The notes under the pieces: model-generated
The model's database searches: none
The model's input: the letters and a program-made list of their open reading frames with translations, nothing else
Told to the model about the DNA's origin: nothing
Shown: piece after piece, positions 59,268 through 64,000 of the stretch
Numbering within the stretch: position 1 is the first letter of the stretch
How the letters are laid out: every line of letters starts with the position of its first letter
Origin: Pedobacter gandavensis
GTDB lineage: Bacteria > Bacteroidota > Bacteroidia > Sphingobacteriales > Sphingobacteriaceae
Assembly: GCF_014172405.1 (NCBI RefSeq)
Contig: NZ_WNXC01000003.1
Span: 124,001-188,000, forward strand
DNA length: 64,000 bases
Direction: 5' to 3'
Made by a program: the position numbers and the translations under genes

Positions 59268-59302
59268 GAATGCGCAATCCTAACCGGTTTAGGATTGCAT
59301 TC
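59268..59302. terminator. Hairpin between the small peptide ORF and apt
   Basis: gaatg plus gcaatcctaa pairs with ttaggattgc plus attc with one bulged base, 15 bp in all. T-rich sequence is limited on both sides, so it is a weak terminator or a processing signal for the convergent genes. Confidence 0.4.
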
Positions 59303-59321
59303 ATACCCTGCGCTGAAAAAC

Positions 59322-59849
59322 TTAATAACCTGCCAGGGAATACACATTAGCCTCATAGGAGGTTAAACGGTCTTTTCCATTTAAAAAATCAAGGCTAATG
59401 ATAAAGGAATAAGCGGCTACTGTTGCGCCCAACTGCATCACCAGCTTTGAAGCAGCAACTACGGTACCGCCCGTAGCCAGCAAATCATCATGAATCAAGA
59501 CCTTTTGTCCTGGAAATAAAGCATCCTCATGAACTTCAATTGTTGCCGTCCCATATTCTAGTGCATAAGACTCTTTTATCGTCTTATAAGGTAGCTTACC
59601 CGCTTTACGAATAGGAATAAAAGGCACGTTTAACAATTGTGCCAATCCAGGACCGAATAAAAAGCCCCTGCTTTCAATACCTGCCACCACGTCAATTTTC
59701 TCATCGGCCAACTGTGCAGCTAAAGATTTCAAGATCTCCTGACATAAATCAGGGTCTTTTAAAATCGGCGTAATGTCTTTAAACACAATTCCAGGTTTTG
59801 GGAAATCATTTACATCTCTAACTGTCTTTTTAATTTTCTCTGCTATCAT
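59322..59849 (-). CDS. apt: Adenine phosphoribosyltransferase
   Basis: Purine salvage enzyme of 175 residues making AMP from adenine and PRPP. The PRPP-binding motif is VLIHDDLLATGGT (about 116-128), and the FKDITPILKD and AGIESRGFLFG segments are conserved. Length is typical. Only 3 bases separate its start from the end of the helix-hairpin-helix gene on the same strand. Confidence 0.96.
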   Translation of the reverse strand: MIAEKIKKTVRDVNDFPKPGIVFKDITPILKDPDLCQEILKSLAAQLADEKIDVVAGIESRGFLFGPGLAQLLNVPFIPIRKAGKLPYKTIKESYALEYGTATIEVHEDALFPGQKVLIHDDLLATGGTVVAASKLVMQLGATVAAYSFIISLDFLNGKDRLTSYEANVYSLAGY

Positions 59850-59852
59850 TTT

Positions 59853-60773
59853 TTAAAAAATAAGATAAGGCGCTAATTTCTCTATTAACTCAGGGGTCAT
59901 GATAACCACTTTATTTAAGTCCGCAATATTACTATAATTTCCGTGTTGTTTTCTATAGGCAATTAAGGCATTGATCTGTTTGTACCGCAGATAAGGATGA
60001 CGTTTAAAATCAGCAGCCGTAGCCGTGTTGATATTGATCTTTCTCAACTGAGTAGCATCCAGGGATATCTGACCTTTGATTTCCAAATATTTCAAACTAT
60101 CGATACCGAATACCTCCATCAACTGTTCCTTTCTATAAAAACCACCTATCTTTTCCCGATAAGCGACAATCCGCTTTGCAAACACCGCTCCGATCCCATG
60201 AATCCGGTCTAACGCTAAAGTATCAGCTGTATTTAGTGCCACCATGACGATTTCCTTTGGCTTAAAACTTGGTTTAGAGCGATCCGACCGGTAGGCAACC
60301 TCTTTTTTTTCCTTACCCGGCTCCTGAATTTGAACATAAGGTTCCAGCTGACGGTATAAGTCTGGGCGAATCGTATACATCTTTTTCAAATCTGAGGGCT
60401 GACGAAATACACCACCTTTAGAACGATAGTTTAAAATCGCTGCTGCCTGCTTTTCGGATAAGCCTAGCTTTTGCCAACCTTCCTGACCCAGAACATTCGG
60501 ATCAAAATAAAATAAGGAAGATTTTCTTTTTCCTGATGCCGGAGGATAAGACCGACGGTTTTCATAACTCCTTTTCAAGGTATCCGGCGCTTTGGCCAGC
60601 TCCATTTTTAGCAATGCCTGCTCTTCCGCTGCTGTTGGCGCCTTTAAAGGAACCAAGGCCCGGTAGAACGGGGGAAATACCGCAACCAAACTGATCAGTG
60701 TAATTAATACCAATAGCCCATTAAACTCCGTTTTGGAAAACTCAAAGTAGTTATTTCGCCATTTTCTGATCAC
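59853..60773 (-). CDS. ComEA-like helix-hairpin-helix protein with membrane anchor
   Basis: Protein of about 306 residues from the GTG at 60773 (a second GTG two codons earlier, 60779, is equally possible). The ORF stays open to 60986, but that part overlaps the divergent olsF gene. One transmembrane segment (about 16-35) precedes three or more helix-hairpin-helix repeats (LGLSEKQAAAILNYRSKGGV, IHGIGAVFAKRIVAYREKIG and ININTATAADFKRHPYLRYK regions). HhH proteins bind DNA without sequence specificity; ComEA is the DNA receptor for natural transformation. Confidence 0.78.
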   Translation of the reverse strand: MIRKWRNNYFEFSKTEFNGLLVLITLISLVAVFPPFYRALVPLKAPTAAEEQALLKMELAKAPDTLKRSYENRRSYPPASGKRKSSLFYFDPNVLGQEGWQKLGLSEKQAAAILNYRSKGGVFRQPSDLKKMYTIRPDLYRQLEPYVQIQEPGKEKKEVAYRSDRSKPSFKPKEIVMVALNTADTLALDRIHGIGAVFAKRIVAYREKIGGFYRKEQLMEVFGIDSLKYLEIKGQISLDATQLRKININTATAADFKRHPYLRYKQINALIAYRKQHGNYSNIADLNKVVIMTPELIEKLAPYLIF

Positions 60774-60812
60774 CTGCACAATGTAGGTACTGTTATTTAA
60801 AAATATAAATCT

Positions 60813-60820
60813 TATTTTTG
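60813..60820 (+). promoter_or_regulatory. -7 element of olsF
   Basis: TATTTTTG fits TAnnTTTG and is 31 bases before the ATG at 60852. It lies in the short divergent region between olsF and the HhH gene. Confidence 0.4.
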
Positions 60821-60851
60821 AAATTGCTTTATTATTCACACAAAAAATTAG

Positions 60852-62603
60852 ATGAAGATCATAACCACCAAAGAGTTTGCAGAGGCCACAAAAATAGATA
60901 AGCTGGGCGTGCCTGGCCTGGCAGCCTTGCTTATGGAGATGATGAAACTGAATGACATCAACAAGGTTTTTTCCCAGAACAAACATTATAACGGATTAGA
61001 ATTTGTTGACAAGATATTAGAGACCATTGGCGTTACGATAGACTTTGATGAAGATGACCTGAAAAGTATTCCTAAAACCGGAGGCTTTATCGCCATCGCC
61101 AATCATCCTTATGGTGGTATTGAAGGTTTAGCACTCGTAAAACTGTTATGTACAGTCAGACCAGAAGCTAAGGTAATGGTGAACTTTATTCTTAAAAAGA
61201 TCCCGAACCTGAGTGAGTTCTTTGTTGCCGTAAACCCATTCGAAAACGTACAACATACTTCCAGCATCAGCGGCTTGAAAGCCACCTTTGATTTATTGCA
61301 AAGTGGAACGCCAATTGGCATCTTCCCCGCCGGCGAGGTATCTACCTTTAGTCTGGACAAACAGGAAATTACCGATCGCCTCTGGCATCCGGTAGTAGGT
61401 AAATTAATTGCCCGTGCAAAAGTTCCTGTTGTACCCATTTATTTCCATGGCAACAATGGTGTCCTGTTTAACATTTTAAGTTTCATTCACCCGACTTTAA
61501 GAACTGCCAAACTTCCTTCAGAATTCCTGAACAAGCAAGGCCTTAAAATAAAAGTAAGAATAGGAAAACCGATCAATATCCAAGACATTTCTTACAGAAA
61601 CAATACCAATAAACTACTTGATTTCTTACGTGCACGTACCTATGCTTTGGGGACTGGTCTGGAAGAAGAGAAAAAACTATTCAATCCGATCAACCTTTTC
61701 AAAATCAAAAAGAAACCGGAGCCGGTAATTGAGGAAACCGATCGTTCCCTGATTGTATCAGAGATTGAGGAACTGGAAACCTTCCGGGTATGGCAGGAGA
61801 AAAACTATGAAGTTTACATCACACCAACCTCAAGTATTCCAAATATCCTGAGAGAGATCGGCCGCTTACGCGAGATCACTTTCAGAGAAGTTGGCGAAGG
61901 AACAAATAAAAAGATCGACCTGGACAACTACGACATCTACTATCACCACTTGTTTATCTGGGATAAAGAAAAGGAAAACATTGTGGGTGCATACCGCATT
62001 GGTAAAGGCGATGAGATTTTGGATACCATGGGCAGAAGAGGATTTTACCTTTCTGAACTTTTCAAAATCAAAGAACCTTTTTACCCAATCCTTAGAAAAG
62101 GAATAGAACTTGGCCGTTCCTGGATCCGCAAGGAATACCAGATGAAACCATTGCCGCTATTCCTATTGTGGAAAGGGATTTTAAAATACTTATTGGACAA
62201 TCCACAATATCGTTATATGTTCGGTCCGGTAAGTATCAGTAATAACTTCTCTAAGTTCTCCAAATCACTGATTGTGGATTACATTACGAAGAACCACTTT
62301 GATTACGAACTGGCGGCTTTTGTGAAGCCTAAGAACAAGTTTAAAGCAGACTTATCTGCCATTGACAAAAACCTGTTGGTGGAAAGCAGTGAGTCTTTAA
62401 AAGACCTGGATAGTTTGATCTCAGATATTGAGAATACGCACATCAAGATTCCGGTGTTGTTAAGACAATACATGAACCTGAATGCGAAAATCATCTGTTT
62501 CAATATTGACCCTAAATTCTCCGACTGCCTGGATGGATTCCTCCTGGTAGATATGCAGAACATTCCTGCAGAAATGTTGGAGAAGGTTGGCAAGAACTTC
62601 TAA
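60852..62603 (+). CDS. olsF: Bifunctional ornithine lipid synthase (OlsF-like)
   Basis: Fused acyltransferase of 583 residues. The N-terminal half (about 60-270) is a PlsC/LPLAT domain with NHPYGGIEGLALVK (His and acidic residue of the acyltransferase motif) and the FPAGEVSTFS substrate segment. The C-terminal half (about 320-570) resembles the GNAT-type OlsB domain (for example REITFREVGEGTNKK, VGAYRIGKGDEIL and FYLSELF). In OlsF the GNAT part N-acylates ornithine with a 3-hydroxy fatty acid and the PlsC part adds the second acyl chain, giving phosphorus-free ornithine lipids in the membrane. OlsF has been described for Flavobacterium and several proteobacteria. Confidence 0.8.
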   Translation: MKIITTKEFAEATKIDKLGVPGLAALLMEMMKLNDINKVFSQNKHYNGLEFVDKILETIGVTIDFDEDDLKSIPKTGGFIAIANHPYGGIEGLALVKLLCTVRPEAKVMVNFILKKIPNLSEFFVAVNPFENVQHTSSISGLKATFDLLQSGTPIGIFPAGEVSTFSLDKQEITDRLWHPVVGKLIARAKVPVVPIYFHGNNGVLFNILSFIHPTLRTAKLPSEFLNKQGLKIKVRIGKPINIQDISYRNNTNKLLDFLRARTYALGTGLEEEKKLFNPINLFKIKKKPEPVIEETDRSLIVSEIEELETFRVWQEKNYEVYITPTSSIPNILREIGRLREITFREVGEGTNKKIDLDNYDIYYHHLFIWDKEKENIVGAYRIGKGDEILDTMGRRGFYLSELFKIKEPFYPILRKGIELGRSWIRKEYQMKPLPLFLLWKGILKYLLDNPQYRYMFGPVSISNNFSKFSKSLIVDYITKNHFDYELAAFVKPKNKFKADLSAIDKNLLVESSESLKDLDSLISDIENTHIKIPVLLRQYMNLNAKIICFNIDPKFSDCLDGFLLVDMQNIPAEMLEKVGKNF

Positions 62604-62648
62604 ATAAACAAAAGCCCCGATAGATCTATCGGGGCTTTTGTTTATTTA
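62601..62648. terminator. 48-bp perfect palindrome that includes the olsF stop codon
   Basis: Bases 62601-62648 read the same on both strands without interruption (core agccccgata-gatc-tatcggggct within AT-rich arms). As RNA it makes a stem of about 22 bp with a 4-base loop and a T-rich 3' arm. The left arm begins with the olsF stop codon TAA. Confidence 0.9.
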
Positions 62649-62670
62649 CCTATTGTTAAAAATATCTTTT

Positions 62671-63017
62671 TTATTCAGCCCTTAATTTACGGATCTCTTC
62701 GAGAGCCTGCACGTCAAGTTGATCTTTTGGACGATTGACAACTTTTTTATTTTCTATCAACTGGTTGATGTGAAGAAATGGAATATTCACGGCTTCAATA
62801 TCGGCAATAGAAGCCATCTGTAAGCACTCATCAAATGTATAGCCTTCAAAACCTTTCATGTCTACTAAAATATCCAATCTTAAGCCATTATTAAGATGAA
62901 ATTCAGTCCAACCAGTCACGAACTGCATATAATCTACCCACCTACCATAATATATTTAACATCACATTCCTGAAGTGCTCTCCAAAAATTTAATATTTCT
63001 TCATCAAAAACATCCAC
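62671..63017 (-). pseudogene. Nucleotidyltransferase remnant with internal deletion
   Basis: The 5' part, from the GTG at 63017, encodes VDVFDEEILNFWRALQECD and continues to KYIMVGG, the usual opening of small polymerase-beta-type nucleotidyltransferases, then hits TAG at 62934-62936. The 3' part, in another frame (ATG at 62928, readable back to about 62952), encodes the family's C-terminal half: FVTGWTEFHLNNGLRLDILV, FDECLQMASIADI and FLHINQLIENKKVVNRPKDQ. The segment that should hold the catalytic DxD is missing. The downstream 85-codon ORF therefore is not a real small gene. Confidence 0.75.
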
Positions 63018-63021
63018 TAAG

Positions 63022-63207
63022 TTACTTGCTAATAAATGGTTTGTGGGAAATCGTTGCTTTGCTCATCGTTTGATGAATTTTGAACAAACGTGTGGCCATT
63101 TCAAAGCGTTATTTGTAGCTTCTCTTCAAGCCTTCTTTTAAAAGCTCTATTTCGGCCTGCTCAAATCCTTGCTTACTTTTTTCCATCACATTGATCTTTA
63201 AAATCAT
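63022..63207 (-). pseudogene. Small partner gene broken by an in-frame stop
   Basis: One continuous frame from ATG 63207 (or, more likely, ATG 63186) to TAA 63022-63024 contains a single in-frame TAA at 63109-63111. Before it lies MEKSKQGFEQAEIELLKEGL...KRSYK, and after it RFEMATRLFKIHQTMSKATI to the end; the frame and character continue across the stop. The stop codon is 4 bases before the nucleotidyltransferase start, so the two formed an operon. A TAAATTTG -7 element is at 63210-63217. The role of the small protein is unknown; an antitoxin or accessory subunit is a guess. Confidence 0.65.
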
Positions 63208-63294
63208 ATCAAATTTAAATAAAAGGCATCCAATGAACAAGGCATACTTAGGATATATAAGAACCTTCCATTGGAAAAAGTTAATAACACCAAA

Positions 63295-63327
63295 AAACCC
63301 CTTGAAGTATTACACTCCAAGGGGTTT
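63295..63327 (-). terminator. Terminator of the window-end gene
   Basis: aaaccccttg (63295-63304) pairs with caaggggttt (63318-63327) around a 13-base loop. The minus strand is followed by a T-run. It lies 24 bases beyond the stop codon. Confidence 0.88.
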
Positions 63328-63350
63328 CTTATTTAGAATATCTACGCTAC

Positions 63351-64000
63351 TTAGAATGTCGCACCAGTAGCTGCTACAGAACCTGCTTTCAATAAGAAGT
63401 TAGGAGCAGTTAAATTAAATGGACTTTCCAACAATGCAGCTGCAGCAGTTGCATCAATAAAGGTATTTCCGTTTGTAGTCAGGTAAGTTTTAAGCAAATC
63501 TGCAGTCGCAAAAGATGGTGTTGCACCGCTGGCCACAATATCTTTACCCACTGTAAACGATTGGTAAATGTTATTTTTGATCAATGAGTTTCCTGCGGTA
63601 GTCGCAACTAAAGCATCACCGGTTTCTTTATCACGGATATCAATACCGTATCTAAATCCGACGAAGACAGAGTTTGCCAATACCATTTTAGAACCTCTTC
63701 TCCATAAGTTAGCATATTCATGTTTTCCATCAGCAGTAGTACCAGGACCAATTAAAGTCATGTTTGAAATTACCGGACGCGTTCTTGGACTAGAATCCCA
63801 AACTTTCTCAGAGTTATCAGACTCAATACCGTTAGACTGACCAGCCTGATCTGCTAATTCTGGATTTCTTTGTGCTACTAAGTATTGTAGTTTACCAGAG
63901 AAACCATTGTCAAAATCAAACACATCATCAACATTTGCAATAGAAACAAGGTGTTTCGCGTTTACAGTACCTCCAAACCATTCGAATGAATCATCACCAG
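63351..64000 (-). CDS. Partial secreted-type protein (5' end beyond window)
   Basis: The frame stays open to the right edge, so this is the C-terminal 216 residues of a longer protein. Visible segments: DDSFEWFGGTVNAKHLVSIA at the edge, MFDFDNG/SGKLQYLVAQ, NGIESDNSEKVWDSSPRTRP and FVGFRYGIDIRDKETGDALV. The repeating short beta strands with Gly/Asn turns suggest a right-handed beta-helix of an exported protein. The end (LLKAGSVAATGATF) has no T9SS sorting domain. I recognise the type from Bacteroidetes surface proteins but not a function. Confidence 0.7.
   Translation of the reverse strand, partial: GDDSFEWFGGTVNAKHLVSIANVDDVFDFDNGFSGKLQYLVAQRNPELADQAGQSNGIESDNSEKVWDSSPRTRPVISNMTLIGPGTTADGKHEYANLWRRGSKMVLANSVFVGFRYGIDIRDKETGDALVATTAGNSLIKNNIYQSFTVGKDIVASGATPSFATADLLKTYLTTNGNTFIDATAAAALLESPFNLTAPNFLLKAGSVAATGATF

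Noticed and set aside
60774..60986. Long 5' extension of the helix-hairpin-helix ORF
   Set aside because: It would lie antisense inside olsF and across its promoter, and the extra residues look like random translation.
62671..62928. 85-codon ORF as a complete small gene
   Set aside because: Its frame reads upstream to the deletion junction and its sequence is the C-terminal half of a nucleotidyltransferase; it is the remnant of a longer gene.

Overview
The window looks like housekeeping chromosome from a Bacteroidetes bacterium, most likely family Sphingobacteriaceae and Pedobacter-like. The support is: a Por/T9SS C-terminal sorting domain at 7633-8148; several promoter-like TAnnTTTG (-7) elements and no clear dependence on Shine-Dalgarno sites; a DNA polymerase III alpha subunit with a proofreading exonuclease fused to its N-terminus; transketolase split into two ORFs; a bifunctional ornithine-lipid synthase; and the order tRNA-Thr/Tyr/Gly/Thr, tuf, tRNA-Trp, secE, nusG, rplKAJL, rpoBC. 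The genus is inferred by eye; no search was run. No prophage, insertion sequence or CRISPR array is visible.

Layout. 1-4734: UbiA-type prenyltransferase, M3 oligopeptidase, amino acid permease. 4735-5482: gene-free stretch with a repeated inverted repeat and a run of hairpins ending in a terminator, a candidate non-coding RNA. 5483-14125: Kup potassium transporter, T9SS cargo protein, FAH-family enzyme, M23 peptidase, peroxiredoxin, hybrid histidine kinase and sugar MFS transporter. 14379-20442: split transketolase, a three-gene ECF sigma unit (sigma factor, membrane protein with repeated PEGYF motifs, periplasmic Spy/CnrX-like protein), aminotransferase, DUF58 protein, thioredoxin. 20581-29281: DnaE, lipocalin, malate dehydrogenase, retropepsin-like protein, GyrB. 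29540-34046: Skp-like lipoprotein, guanine deaminase, TlpA-type protein, EcsC protein, S4 protein. 34125-39714: DapD, a glycosyltransferase, then a tRNA-maturation group (YrdC/Sua5, CCA-adding enzyme, acidic-tailed unknown protein, MiaA).

39711-55192, all on the minus strand, is the transcription-translation block: rpsU, xerC, raiA/hpf, four tRNAs, tuf, tRNA-Trp, secE-nusG-rplK-rplA-rplJ-rplL-rpoB-rpoC and a DUF3467 gene. Two strong RNA hairpins sit in the rplL-rpoB and rpoB-rpoC gaps and could set the ratio of ribosomal protein to polymerase. 55333-62603 carries a small membrane protein, acyl-CoA dehydrogenase, an unusual membrane-anchored P-loop ATPase facing a PAS-LuxR regulator, an unannotated 40-residue peptide gene, apt, a helix-hairpin-helix protein and the ornithine-lipid synthase.

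62671-63207 holds a decayed two-gene module: a small protein broken by one in-frame stop, and a nucleotidyltransferase that has lost its middle. The window ends inside a secreted-type protein gene. The best leads for something undescribed are the structured RNA candidate (about 5150-5316), the membrane P-loop ATPase (57169-58224), the PEGYF-repeat sigma partner (16834-17430) and the broken nucleotidyltransferase module.
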